Below are positions 31,307 through 41,187 of a stretch of DNA of 64,000 bases, in pieces. The stretch comes from CAVUQH01 sp963774445. Its GTDB lineage: Bacteria; Myxococcota_A; Polyangia; Haliangiales; Haliangiaceae. The notes beneath the pieces were generated by a model. The model was not told the DNA's origin. It searched no databases and saw only the letters and a program-made list of their open reading frames with translations. The first letter of the stretch is position 1; every line of letters begins with the position of its first letter. Made by a program: the position numbers and the translations under genes. The stretch spans positions 372,001 to 436,000 of the forward strand of contig CAVZFC010000031.1 in the NCBI GenBank assembly GCA_963774445.1, in the 5' to 3' direction.

Positions 31307-32010
31307 TGGCCCGCTCGGTGAGCTGCACGATCATGGCCTACAACGAGGAGGGCACCCTCGAGGAGGCCGTGCACGACGTACACGCCGCGCTGGCCGCGTT
31401 CGGCGACCGCGAGTTCGAGATCCTCCTGGTCGACGACGGCTCGACCGATCGCACCGTGGAGATCGCCGCGCGGCTGGAGCGCGAGGTGCCCGAGCTGCAG
31501 CTGATCCGGCACGGGCGCAACCTGGGGCCCGGCTCGGCCATCCTGACCGGCATCCGCAACTCGCGGAACGACGTCATCTGCTTCCACGCCGCCGACCAGC
31601 AGCTCGACTTCGCCGAGGTCGCCTCGTTCATACCCCTCCTGGACGACCACGACATCGTCATCGGCAGCCGCAGCGGCCGGCCCGGCTACACCCGGGCGCG
31701 CCTGCTCACCTCCGACGTCTACATCCGCCTGGCCCACGGTCTCTTCGGCCTGGACGACTACGACGACTTCAACTTCCTCTACCTGTACCGGCGCGAGCTG
31801 TTCGACGGGATGCCGATCGAGTCCGACGGCGTCTTCATGTGCACCGAAATCTTCGTCCGCGCGCTCGATCAGGGCGCCCGCGTCGCCCGCGTCGAGGCGA
31901 GCTGCCTGCCGCGCAAGGTCGGCATGTCCACCGTCTACCGGCCCAAGGTCATCGGCAAGACCATGTACGAGATGGCCCGCTTCTGGCTGCGCCGTCGCCG
32001 GCTCGCCTGA
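31306..32010 (+). CDS. Family-2 glycosyltransferase (DPM1-like)
   Basis: GT-A-fold glycosyltransferase of 234 residues. TIMAYNEEGTLEEAV (nucleotide binding), LLVDDGSTDRT, then HAADQQLDF in the DXD position (here AADQQ, a variant), and IGSRSGRPGYTRAR near the acceptor site. No membrane span, so it is a soluble or peripheral enzyme like dolichol-phosphate mannose synthase. It ends the overlapping operon. The ATG shares its first base with the HAD stop codon. Confidence 0.88.
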   Translation: MARSVSCTIMAYNEEGTLEEAVHDVHAALAAFGDREFEILLVDDGSTDRTVEIAARLEREVPELQLIRHGRNLGPGSAILTGIRNSRNDVICFHAADQQLDFAEVASFIPLLDDHDIVIGSRSGRPGYTRARLLTSDVYIRLAHGLFGLDDYDDFNFLYLYRRELFDGMPIESDGVFMCTEIFVRALDQGARVARVEASCLPRKVGMSTVYRPKVIGKTMYEMARFWLRRRRLA

Positions 32011-32040
32011 TGCGGCTATGCGGGGATTTGGCATAATCCG

Positions 32041-32069
32041 TTGAAATCACTAACGAAGTATCATAAGCT
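32041..32069 (+). promoter_or_regulatory. Promoter TTGAAA-17-TAAGCT
   Basis: TTGAAA (32041-32046) and TAAGCT (32064-32069) with 17-base spacing. Transcription would start at or beside ATG 32079. The stretch 32028-32080 is A/T-rich against a GC-rich background. Confidence 0.45.
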
Positions 32070-32079
32070 GCTTATGATA
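32059..32079 (+). promoter_or_regulatory. Perfect 10-bp palindromic operator over the -10 box
   Basis: Arms TATCATAAGC and GCTTATGATA pair perfectly around a single T. The palindrome covers the -10 hexamer and ends on the first base of ATG 32079, a position suited to tight repression, as in autoregulated toxin-antitoxin promoters. The binding protein is unknown; the product of the first gene is a candidate because of its basic N-terminus. Confidence 0.6.
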
Positions 32080-32351
32080 TGGGCACGAGCGATGCGGTGC
32101 GGCGATACCTGGCCGAGATCGGGCGCCGCGGTGGGCGGCGAAGCCGGCGAACCCTGGATCCGGCCAAGGCCCGCGAGATGGTTCGGCTGCGCGAGGCGAG
32201 GCGCGCGTTCCGGCGCTTTCACGCGCAGTGCTTTTGGTCCTCTCCGGACGACTACGTCGTGAGCTCGGCGGACATCCCGTGGGTGGCGCGGCAGCTCATG
32301 ACCTACGGCGGCCGCGAGGGCTGGCAGATCGGGTCCCGGCTGTGCCGCTGA
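32079..32351 (+). CDS. Small basic protein, first gene of palindrome-controlled cassette
   Basis: 90 residues. The N-terminal 40 are very basic with RYLAEIGRRGGRRSRR, a shape seen in small nucleic-acid-binding proteins. The rest (FRRFHAQCFWSSPDDYVV, IPWVARQLMTYGG, ending REGWQIGSRLCR) is compact. From memory, similar small proteins are encoded just before AbiEii-type nucleotidyltransferases, which would make this an antitoxin-like partner; I cannot check that. Its stop lies inside the start of the next gene. It likely binds the palindrome over its promoter (inference). Confidence 0.6.
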   Translation: MGTSDAVRRYLAEIGRRGGRRSRRTLDPAKAREMVRLREARRAFRRFHAQCFWSSPDDYVVSSADIPWVARQLMTYGGREGWQIGSRLCR

Positions 32352-32554
32352 CGGCGATCCAGGCGGCCATCGCAAACCTGCTCAAGGACCCGGGCTTTGC
32401 GCCCGCCCTCTTGCTCGACCTGCTGCGCCGCCGCGGGACGAGATGGACGAGGTCCGACGCGCCGATGGCTCGCCTGCTGCGCATCACGGATCCGTGTGCC
32501 ACGATTCGCGTGGCGACCTGCGAGCCGTTCGTTTGGTCGTGCGGCCCGGAGTAG
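32342..32554 (+). CDS. Small unknown protein, possibly a truncated cassette partner
   Basis: 70 residues from GTG 32342, overlapping the preceding gene by ten bases. The opening PLTAIQAAIANLLKDPG resembles the first helix of AbiEii-type proteins, but no nucleotidyltransferase motif (GGxAL, DxD) follows, so it is either unrelated or a degraded remnant. The tail contains two cysteines (RVATCEPFVWSC). It is expressed ahead of the phosphatase gene with only four bases between. Coding status rests on position and the overlap. Confidence 0.4.
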   Translation: MPLTAIQAAIANLLKDPGFAPALLLDLLRRRGTRWTRSDAPMARLLRITDPCATIRVATCEPFVWSCGPE

Positions 32555-32558
32555 AGCC

Positions 32559-34265
32559 GTGACCCAGAATCCGCAGACAGCTGACGCCACGACCTACGCC
32601 TCGTCGATCGTCGAGCTGCTCTTGACGGTGGGGCACGTCAACGGGTTGTTTCACACCCACGAGCAGGCGTTCGTGCAGCGGTACATCGAGTCGGTGTTGC
32701 TGCAGATCGAGCAGTCGGCACCGGTTGACGAACGGGCGAAGCTGCGCGCGGCCTGGCAGGCGCACTTCTCGGATCTGTACCGCCGGCTGGACAGCGAGGT
32801 CGCCGCGCTGGCCAGCGAGGCCGCGGCTTCGTGGCAGGCAGGGCACGTGCCGTCCGAGCTGCGGACGCGGGTGGTGAGCCTGTTCGGGGCGCTGCCGGCG
32901 CAGGAGCAGAAGACCACGCTAGAGCTGGTCCACGCGCTGATCTATGCCGACCGGGTGCTCACCGCGCCGGAGCAGCAGATCTATCACGAGCTGTCGTCGC
33001 TCTTCTCCCGGGCGGCGACCGCCGACACGGGGCCGGCCACGCTGCGCCTGCAGGTGGTGGTCGACGAGGCTCCGTCGCCGGCGCCGGCGTCGGCGTCGCT
33101 GGTGGTGAAGTCGCCGGTCCAACGCGAGCTGGTCGCGCTGTCCCACGCCCTGATCGATCCGCTGGAGCGCACCTACTCACCGCACCCGATCGAGCGCAAG
33201 CCGCAGATCGATTGGGACTTCGGGCTGATCCACCAGGTCATCCAGCAGTGGCAGCGGCAGCGGGCGGCTGGCGCCGGGCGCCTGGCCGGCCTGGCCGACG
33301 CCACCCAGGTGCCGGCGGGCGCGCGCTTCCTCGACGGACACGTCTACGTGCACAAGCCGACCAAGCCGACGGAGCTGGTGGTGCTCGGCGACTTGCACGG
33401 CTGCTACAGCTGCCTCAAGGCGGCGCTTCTGCAGTCGAACTTCATCCAGCGAGTGTGGGCGCACCAGTGGGACCCGGACAACAACCCGGACGTCAAGCTG
33501 GTCCTCCTCGGCGACTACATCGACCGCGGGCTGTACAGCTTCGACGGCGTGCTGCGCGCGGTGCTGTACCTGTTCCTGTCGATGCCGGACAACGTCATCG
33601 TGCTGCGCGGCAACCACGAGTATTTCCGCTGGTACGAGAACCGCATCGTCAGCGGCGTCTACCCGGCCGAGGCGCTCGCCTCCATCGCGCCGCACGTGCC
33701 GCTCGAGATGCTCGACGCCTACCGGTTCATGTTCGAGCAGATGCCCACCTCGCTGCTGGTCGACCGGCTGATGTTCGTCCACGGCGGCATTCCGCGCGAC
33801 GACACGTTCGAGGCCCGCTACCGCGACCTGTCCAGCCTCAACGACCCGGAGCTGCGCTTCCAGATGATGTGGAGCGACCCCGCGCGCAGCCAGCACATCC
33901 CGGTCGACCTACAGCGACAGAACCCGCGCTTCGCCTTCGGCTACGAGCAGTTTCGCGCCTTCATGAAGCGGCTCGACCTCAACGCCATGTTCCGCGGCCA
34001 CGAGCAGATCGATCAGGGCTTCAACGTCGTCTACGACCTGGGCGAGCAGCTGCTGCTGACGCTGTTCTCGGCCGGCGGCAAGGACAACAGCGACTTGCCG
34101 CCGGACTCGTCGTACCGGCGGGTCACGCCGATGGCGCTGACCGTACAGGTCGGCAACGGCGCCCCCACCGCCACGCCGTGGCCGCTGCACTACCAGCCGT
34201 TCAACTACCCGCCGCACAACGGCCTGTACCGGCCGCACCCGGTGCTCGAGTTCCGCACCGTCTAG
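32559..34265 (+). CDS. TerB-like/PPP-family metallophosphatase fusion
   Basis: 568 residues. The N-terminal 175 contain two TerB-like helical units (NGLFHTHEQAFVQRYI; ALIYADRVLTAPEQQIYHEL). After a Pro/Ala linker comes a PPP-type Ser/Thr phosphatase-like calcineurin fold: GDLHGC (Asp278), GDYIDRG, RGNHE, the VHGGI His motif, and FRGHE. All dinuclear-metal ligands of the family are present. Bacterial PPP enzymes remove phosphate from proteins or dinucleoside polyphosphates. The TerB fusion is unusual and ties it to stress or defence contexts. GTG 32559 follows the small gene by four bases, so the three genes form one unit under the palindromic promoter. Confidence 0.82.
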   Translation: MTQNPQTADATTYASSIVELLLTVGHVNGLFHTHEQAFVQRYIESVLLQIEQSAPVDERAKLRAAWQAHFSDLYRRLDSEVAALASEAAASWQAGHVPSELRTRVVSLFGALPAQEQKTTLELVHALIYADRVLTAPEQQIYHELSSLFSRAATADTGPATLRLQVVVDEAPSPAPASASLVVKSPVQRELVALSHALIDPLERTYSPHPIERKPQIDWDFGLIHQVIQQWQRQRAAGAGRLAGLADATQVPAGARFLDGHVYVHKPTKPTELVVLGDLHGCYSCLKAALLQSNFIQRVWAHQWDPDNNPDVKLVLLGDYIDRGLYSFDGVLRAVLYLFLSMPDNVIVLRGNHEYFRWYENRIVSGVYPAEALASIAPHVPLEMLDAYRFMFEQMPTSLLVDRLMFVHGGIPRDDTFEARYRDLSSLNDPELRFQMMWSDPARSQHIPVDLQRQNPRFAFGYEQFRAFMKRLDLNAMFRGHEQIDQGFNVVYDLGEQLLLTLFSAGGKDNSDLPPDSSYRRVTPMALTVQVGNGAPTATPWPLHYQPFNYPPHNGLYRPHPVLEFRTV

Positions 34266-34280
34266 CCCGGGTACCAACGC

Positions 34281-34574
34281 TCAGTCGGGATAGTCGAGCT
34301 CGCGCTGGTGGCGAATGGCAAGGATGCGCACTTCGTCTCGAGCCGGTATGAAGCGATACAGGGCCACGTATCCTGTGCGGCCGAATGAGATCACGAGCTC
34401 TCGTAGGCCGCCCTGGATCATCCTCCCGATGAGAGGATGGTGGTGGAGCAGGTTGACCGCGCTGGTGATCGCCTCTGCTGCGGCGCCAGTGGCGTCCGGC
34501 GCGCTGTCTGCCAAGCTGCTGAAGGCGCGTTCGAGATTCTCCAACGCGTTGGGCGAGTAAATTATCGTCGCCAC
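34281..34574 (-). CDS. parE: ParE/RelE-superfamily toxin
   Basis: 97 residues with the ParE-like layout: an N-terminal strand (ATIIYSPNALENL), two helices (ATGAAAEAITSAVNLLHHHPLIG) and the terminal hairpin (ELVISFGRTGYVALYRF, DEVRILAIRHQREL). ParE toxins poison DNA gyrase, while RelE relatives cut mRNA; sequence alone does not separate them, though the terminal motif favours ParE. GTG 34574 overlaps the antitoxin gene by 13 bases. It converges on the phosphatase gene with 15 bases between stops. Confidence 0.85.
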   Translation of the reverse strand: MATIIYSPNALENLERAFSSLADSAPDATGAAAEAITSAVNLLHHHPLIGRMIQGGLRELVISFGRTGYVALYRFIPARDEVRILAIRHQRELDYPD

Positions 34575-34837
34575 GGTTTCGGACGCGCCGCGCGCTTGCC
34601 CTGGGCGAGACGGTCGAGCCACGCGTGAACGTCTTCGGCCGCGTAGACTTCGCCACCCTCCTCGATCGCGCGGTCCGCGGCGACTGCCTCCTCGACGAAC
34701 TCGTGCAGCCGCTCCTCGCGCGCGGTTTGCCGTTCGAGCGCTTCGATCATGAACGCATGCGGCGAGCGTCCCGAGGCCTTCGCAAGCCGCGTGATGCGAC
34801 TCTTCAGCTCGCGCGATAGCTTGAGGGTGGTTGACAT
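34562..34837 (-). CDS. parD: Ribbon-helix-helix (ParD/CopG-like) antitoxin
   Basis: About 91 residues. The N-terminal strand and two helices STTLKLSRELKSRI, TRLAKASGRSPHAFMIEAL form a classic RHH DNA-binding domain; the acidic C-terminal half (LHEFVEEAVAADRAIEEGGEVY) would wrap the toxin. ATG 34837 is preferred; a GTG two codons earlier (34843) is possible. It lies upstream of and overlaps the toxin gene, the standard order for autoregulated ParDE modules. The upstream region 34838-34916 is A/T-richer and holds the promoter, without a clear box. Confidence 0.85.
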   Translation of the reverse strand: MSTTLKLSRELKSRITRLAKASGRSPHAFMIEALERQTAREERLHEFVEEAVAADRAIEEGGEVYAAEDVHAWLDRLAQGKRAARPKPWRR

Positions 34838-34916
34838 CTTCACGGTAACACAAAGGTACCACCGCTCACGGTGTCGCGCAAGGCGACCTCGTCTCGCCCC
34901 TTCTACACCGCGGAGG

Positions 34917-35789
34917 CTAGCGCAGCATGTCGTCGGGGTTCGCGCCGAAGAGATCGCGCTCGGTGGCCAGTTGGTCGAAGTCGATCACCTTGCTCGGGCG
35001 GTTGCCCATGATGAAGTACAAGGCGGGTGGGGCGTACGGCATGTTGGCCTTCCAGTCGTGGTCGAGGCGGTGCGTGACCCGATCCAGCTCGTCGGCCAGG
35101 TCGGGGGCCAGGTAGCCTTCGCGCAGCCTCCGGATCAGGGCGAAGCGCGCCTTTTCGTCCTTGGTCGTGAGGATCATCTCCTGCAGGTTGCGCAGCGCGT
35201 GTTCCTTCTGTCCCAGCTTGGTGCGGAAGGCGGCCGCCAGTGAGGCGTAGATGGTCGGCGCGCCCGGCTTGCGCATCGCCTCTTCCATCAGCTCGGCGCC
35301 CTTTTCCCGGTACTGCCGCCGGGTCTTCTCGTCCTGAGGATGCAGGTCGAGGAAGTATCGAGTACCCGCGATCCACGGGTACTCGTAGTCGTCCGGGTAG
35401 AGCTTCATCGCCTGGTCGAGGTACTTCAGGCTGGCGAAGTAGTCGGCGTCGGTTGGCCGGCCGCGCTTGGCCGTGACGGCGTAGGCCGCCCAGCGGTAGA
35501 CGCGCTTGAAGTGCGGGTCCGCGGCGAGGACGGCGTCGAGGTACGGCTCGAGATAGCGAAAGTCGTACTCGCCGAGGCTGGCGCTGGCGTAGTAGACGAG
35601 CGTCTTGGCCCACAAGATGTCGGCCGTCACTTCTCTGCCCAGGACTGGGGCCGCGGGCCGAAGGACCATCAACTCCTGGTCCTCAGAGCTCGGCCAGCGT
35701 TCGCGTTCGGCCAGCGCCGAAGGACGTATGACGACTTGCGCTGCGACCAGGCTGCCCAGCGCGGCAAGCATGCCGAGGATGGTCCGCAT
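34917..35789 (-). CDS. TPR-like protein with N-terminal membrane anchor
   Basis: 290 residues. An N-terminal hydrophobic anchor or signal (ILGMLAALGSLVAAQVVI) is followed by a helical-repeat body in which paired helices of about 34 residues recur (WAKTLVYYASASLGEYDF, YLEPYLDAVLAADPHFKRVYRW, YLDQAMKLYPDDYEYPW), a TPR arrangement. It sits directly behind the pilin genes on the same strand, and small TPR lipoproteins or anchors (PilF/TadD-like) often assist pilus assembly. That link is contextual. There is a short poly-G tract (35815-35823) between it and the pilin gene. Confidence 0.65.
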   Translation of the reverse strand: MRTILGMLAALGSLVAAQVVIRPSALAERERWPSSEDQELMVLRPAAPVLGREVTADILWAKTLVYYASASLGEYDFRYLEPYLDAVLAADPHFKRVYRWAAYAVTAKRGRPTDADYFASLKYLDQAMKLYPDDYEYPWIAGTRYFLDLHPQDEKTRRQYREKGAELMEEAMRKPGAPTIYASLAAAFRTKLGQKEHALRNLQEMILTTKDEKARFALIRRLREGYLAPDLADELDRVTHRLDHDWKANMPYAPPALYFIMGNRPSKVIDFDQLATERDLFGANPDDMLR

Positions 35790-35836
35790 CTCTGGGGAGA
35801 GAGCTTAGCGACCCGGGGGGGGGAGGGCCAGTCGTC

Positions 35837-36373
35837 TCACTCGTTCTCGCGGATCTTGGTCGGCGTGCCGCTGCCCATGACGCCTTCCTTCGAGTTGAGC
35901 ACGCCGGTGGCGTAGAACGTGGACTCGATGCCGTTGCAGTCGAGGTCGCCGTACGCGCTCACCGTGAAGCTATTGGGCGTCGTAACGTTGTCAGTCGTGA
36001 TCTCGTAGCGGTAGAAGTGCGCGCGCTCTTCCTGAAAGCCCAGGGCCTGCCAGGTGGGGTGAGTCCAGAAGGCGGCGTTGGGCTCGCACTTGCCTCCGGG
36101 CCCGGACACGCCGCAGCAGGTGCCTGCCGGGGTGATCGGGGTGGAAGCGGGGAACTGTCGGACGGGTGACATGGCGCCGGGCGGCGTGTGCTCGACCATC
36201 CGGTAGCCCATGACCCGTTTCCACAGGTCGCGCAGCGTAACGTCCGCCTCGGTCGTCTTGGCGCGGTAGGTGTACTTGAGAAAGGCGGGAATCGCGACCG
36301 ACGCGAGGATGCCGATGATCGCTACGACAATCATCAGCTCGATGAGCGTGAATCCTCGTTGGCGTCGGTTCAT
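35837..36373 (-). CDS. Type IV pilin-like protein
   Basis: 178 residues. The prepilin cleavage motif is RGFTLIELMIVVAIIGIL (Gly before Phe1, Glu5 present), with Pro22 in the helix (AIPAFLKY). The globular part holds Cys pairs (TCCG, GKCEPN) and late DLDCNG. Start ATG 36373 is preceded by AAAGTGTC; the leader peptide is only seven residues (MNRRQRG), standard for type IVa pilins. It is cleaved and N-methylated by PilD. One of three pilin genes in tandem; all read on the minus strand. Confidence 0.88.
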   Translation of the reverse strand: MNRRQRGFTLIELMIVVAIIGILASVAIPAFLKYTYRAKTTEADVTLRDLWKRVMGYRMVEHTPPGAMSPVRQFPASTPITPAGTCCGVSGPGGKCEPNAAFWTHPTWQALGFQEERAHFYRYEITTDNVTTPNSFTVSAYGDLDCNGIESTFYATGVLNSKEGVMGSGTPTKIRENE

Positions 36374-36473
36374 GACACTTTCCAAGCATGTTGGAGGTGG
36401 GTATCCCCCAGCCCCGCCCGTTCGTGAGGTGGCGAGGCAGGGGGACACAGTTGGACCCAAGATGATCGGGCGA

Positions 36474-37013
<540 letters not shown>

Positions 37014-37091
37014 ATCTCTCTCCTCGTTGACGGGTTGTTGCTATCGGCCGGCGCAGAAGGCGTCTCTGTCCGGCACTGGGACACGTTTCTT

Positions 37092-37110
37092 CCCGGGCTA
37101 GTGGCCCGGG
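37092..37110 (-). terminator. Hairpin spanning the stop codon of the third pilin gene
   Basis: Perfect seven-base arms CCCGGGC/GCCCGGG with a five-base loop cover the stop codon (37098-37100). No T-run follows, so it could be a partial terminator or an mRNA-stabilising hairpin between the two pilin genes. Confidence 0.4.
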
Positions 37111-37625
37111 TTATCTTCCATGACGCGGGTCATGCCGCTGTGGGTGAAATAAAACGAGTTGTTCGCGGAGTCGCTGTCGAAGTCGCACTCGGCGACGATG
37201 TAGAACCAGTCGCGGACCGGCGCCGCGGTCAGCCCGAACTTGGTCGCGGCCGGGCCCAGGTTGCTGGCGTCGTTGGCGTCGCCGGCGATGGCGACATAGC
37301 CGCAGTACAGCGAGGTCTTGCCGGGGTTGAGGCGCAGGGAGACCCAGCTCGCCGGCATGGGGTCGATCGACTTTGCCGTATTGGACGGTGGTGTCGGCCA
37401 GTAGTCGGTGTCGCTCAGACCCGTGGACAGATAGGTGTTGAACTCGTTGTGGTACTGCAGCTCGCGGTTGCGGATCTCGGCGAACACCCCGTGGACCTCG
37501 GAGGCCTTGGCAGTGCGCGTCGACCGGCCGAAGTACCAGATGGCGACGCTGGCGAGGATGGCGACGATCGCGACCACCACCATCAGCTCGATCAGCGTGA
37601 AACCATCTTCCTTGTCCGCCCTCAT
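37098..37625 (-). CDS. Type IV pilin-like protein lacking Pro22
   Basis: 175 residues. Leader MRADKEDG, then FTLIELMVVVAIVAILASVAIWYFGRS. Glu5 is present, but the helix proline found at position 22 in the other two pilins is replaced (AIWYF). Two cysteines (YCGY, AECDF) could form a disulfide in the globular domain. Likely a pilin or minor pilin of the same system. Confidence 0.85.
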   Translation of the reverse strand: MRADKEDGFTLIELMVVVAIVAILASVAIWYFGRSTRTAKASEVHGVFAEIRNRELQYHNEFNTYLSTGLSDTDYWPTPPSNTAKSIDPMPASWVSLRLNPGKTSLYCGYVAIAGDANDASNLGPAATKFGLTAAPVRDWFYIVAECDFDSDSANNSFYFTHSGMTRVMEDNPGH

Positions 37626-37733
37626 CCGCCGCCTTGTTGTGCACAGGGCGTACCAGAGCAGGGGAACCCCGGGCGCCGGGCAAGCACCCGGAATCAGACT
37701 GTAAGAGGCTGTGCGACGGGGTGGGGGGGGACG

Positions 37734-37761
37734 ATTTGCGGCGGGCGGAGGTGCCGCAAAT
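37734..37761 (-). terminator. Hairpin between pilR and the pilin genes
   Basis: Nine-base arms ATTTGCGGC/GCCGCAAAT with a ten-base loop lie three bases after the pilR stop. On the minus strand it is followed by C-rich sequence, not T, so termination would be weak. Beyond it (37630-37733) only a short CCGGG dyad and a G-run are seen. Confidence 0.4.
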
Positions 37762-37763
37762 TG

Positions 37764-39176
<1,413 letters not shown>

Positions 39177-39185
39177 CGGCTTCAA

Positions 39186-39191
39186 TGTATC
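39186..39191 (-). promoter_or_regulatory. -10-like GATACA upstream of pilR
   Basis: On the minus strand GATACA lies nine bases before ATG 39176. It sits between the methyltransferase stop (39193) and pilR, so pilR may have its own promoter as well as readthrough. Confidence 0.35.
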
Positions 39192-39192
39192 A

Positions 39193-39909
<717 letters not shown>

Positions 39910-39998
39910 CGGCCGCAGGTCATACCACAGCCGGGGGTGCGGCCCAATCTGCTCGCGCCGCTCGGCCCTCGCTTCGCGGTGGTAATGAATGATGTGGG

Positions 39999-41108
39999 CT
40001 ACGCCGGGGCCGGGGTGCCGCACTCGGCGCAGAACTTGCCGTTGAGCTTGGCTCCGCACTGGGTGCAGAACTTGGGCCCGGCCTCGGCCAGCGGCTTGCC
40101 GCACTCGGAGCAGAACTTGCCCGGGTCGACCTCGGCCTGGCAGTTGCCGCAGGTCACCTTGGTCACCTGCATCTGGTTGCCCACCGGGGGGCGCGCCTGC
40201 GCCGTCGGCTGCTGCGCCTGCTGGCCGAACGTATTCATCATCTGCCCGGCCATGGCGAAACCCATGCCGATGCCGGCGCCGTCGAGCGCGCCGCCGCCGC
40301 CGCCCTTCTTCATCCCCTCGCCGGCGTTCATCATCATGTCGGCCTGGGCCAGCTGCTGGTAGCCCTGCAGTCCACCGGCCATGTTGATGTAGGCGGCCTT
40401 GTCGACCAGCTTGTCGAGGCGATCCTTGTCCTGCGGATCCATCGAGATGGTGAAGTCGCCGAAGCGGACGATCTCGACCCCGTAGCTCTCGATGTGCTCG
40501 CGCACCCCGGTAACCGCGCCCTTCTCGAGCTCCTCGGTGTAGGCGCCGGAGGTGACGTCGAGGAGCGGCCACTTTTGCTTGACGATCAGCTCGGCGACGT
40601 CGTCCTTGAGCGTCTTTTGCACCTGGCCCTTGAACCAGCCGACGAACGCGCTGTTGTCGGCCAGGCGCTGGCCGACCAGGCCGGTGACGAACTTGACCGG
40701 ATCGAACACCTTGGCCGAGAACTCGCCGTGGGTCATCAAACGAACGCGCAGCCCGGTCTGCGGGTCGCGGATGTCGCCAATGGTGGTGCCGAACTTGATG
40801 CTCGCCATCTCGCGGGTGTTGACGAAGAAGACCTCGGCGATGAAGACGTTGCCGCCGGTGAACTTGTCGATCAGCCGGCCGAGGAACGGAAAGTTGCCGG
40901 TATCCAGCGTGTGCCGGCCGGGGCCGAACTGGCCCACGTACTGGCCGTCGCGAAAGAACAGCGCCACCTCGTCGGAGTCAACGGTGAGCTGTGCCTTCAT
41001 CGGGATCGTCTGGTCTTGGTGCTTGTAGACCCACAGATCCTTCTTGGAGTCGTCGCGGGCGATCGCCATGTCATGGACTTCGCCCTTGATGAAACTGATG
41101 ATGCCCAT
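39999..41108 (-). CDS. SPFH-domain protein with C-terminal double zinc ribbon
   Basis: 369 residues. Starts like the YdjI/virion-core-protein family (MGIISFIKGEVHDMA), with an SPFH/Band-7 domain through about 250 (FFVNTREMASIKFGT, YGVEIVRFGDFTI). A Gly/Met/Gln-rich hinge leads to two zinc ribbons with cysteine pairs CGNC, CSECG, CTQCG, CAECG (about 325-365). Homologues assemble at the membrane under envelope stress. GGAGG (minus strand, 41114-41118) lies five bases before ATG 41108, in contrast to the leaderless genes nearby. Confidence 0.88.
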   Translation of the reverse strand: MGIISFIKGEVHDMAIARDDSKKDLWVYKHQDQTIPMKAQLTVDSDEVALFFRDGQYVGQFGPGRHTLDTGNFPFLGRLIDKFTGGNVFIAEVFFVNTREMASIKFGTTIGDIRDPQTGLRVRLMTHGEFSAKVFDPVKFVTGLVGQRLADNSAFVGWFKGQVQKTLKDDVAELIVKQKWPLLDVTSGAYTEELEKGAVTGVREHIESYGVEIVRFGDFTISMDPQDKDRLDKLVDKAAYINMAGGLQGYQQLAQADMMMNAGEGMKKGGGGGALDGAGIGMGFAMAGQMMNTFGQQAQQPTAQARPPVGNQMQVTKVTCGNCQAEVDPGKFCSECGKPLAEAGPKFCTQCGAKLNGKFCAECGTPAPA

Positions 41109-41132
41109 TCCGTCCTCCGGTTGTTCTCACGG

Positions 41133-41138
41133 AGAATA
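41133..41138 (-). promoter_or_regulatory. -10-like TATTCT for the SPFH gene
   Basis: On the minus strand TATTCT precedes a leader of about 18 bases that carries the GGAGG site. It lies back-to-back with the plus-strand TATACT at 41174. Confidence 0.4.
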
Positions 41139-41173
41139 GCCCGAGGTCGGGGCAGCGCCAACCTCGCGGGCGC

Positions 41174-41179
41174 TATACT
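41174..41179 (+). promoter_or_regulatory. -10-like TATACT for leaderless membrane-protein gene
   Basis: TATACT is eight bases before GTG 41188, with GC-only sequence between and no ribosome-binding site. Confidence 0.5.
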
Positions 41180-41187
41180 CGGCCGCG

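Noticed and set aside
32397..32558. Longer N-terminus for the phosphatase starting at 32397.
   Set aside because: The extra residues are Cys/Arg/Ala-rich and overlap the small gene in another frame; GTG 32559 starts right after that gene's stop.
37014..37763. Possible sigma54 (-24/-12) promoters upstream of the pilin genes, expected because of the PilR-like regulator.
   Set aside because: No TGGCAC-N5-TTGC-like pair with correct GG-N10-GC spacing was found on the minus strand in the gaps examined; the GGCAC at about 37750 has the wrong spacing.
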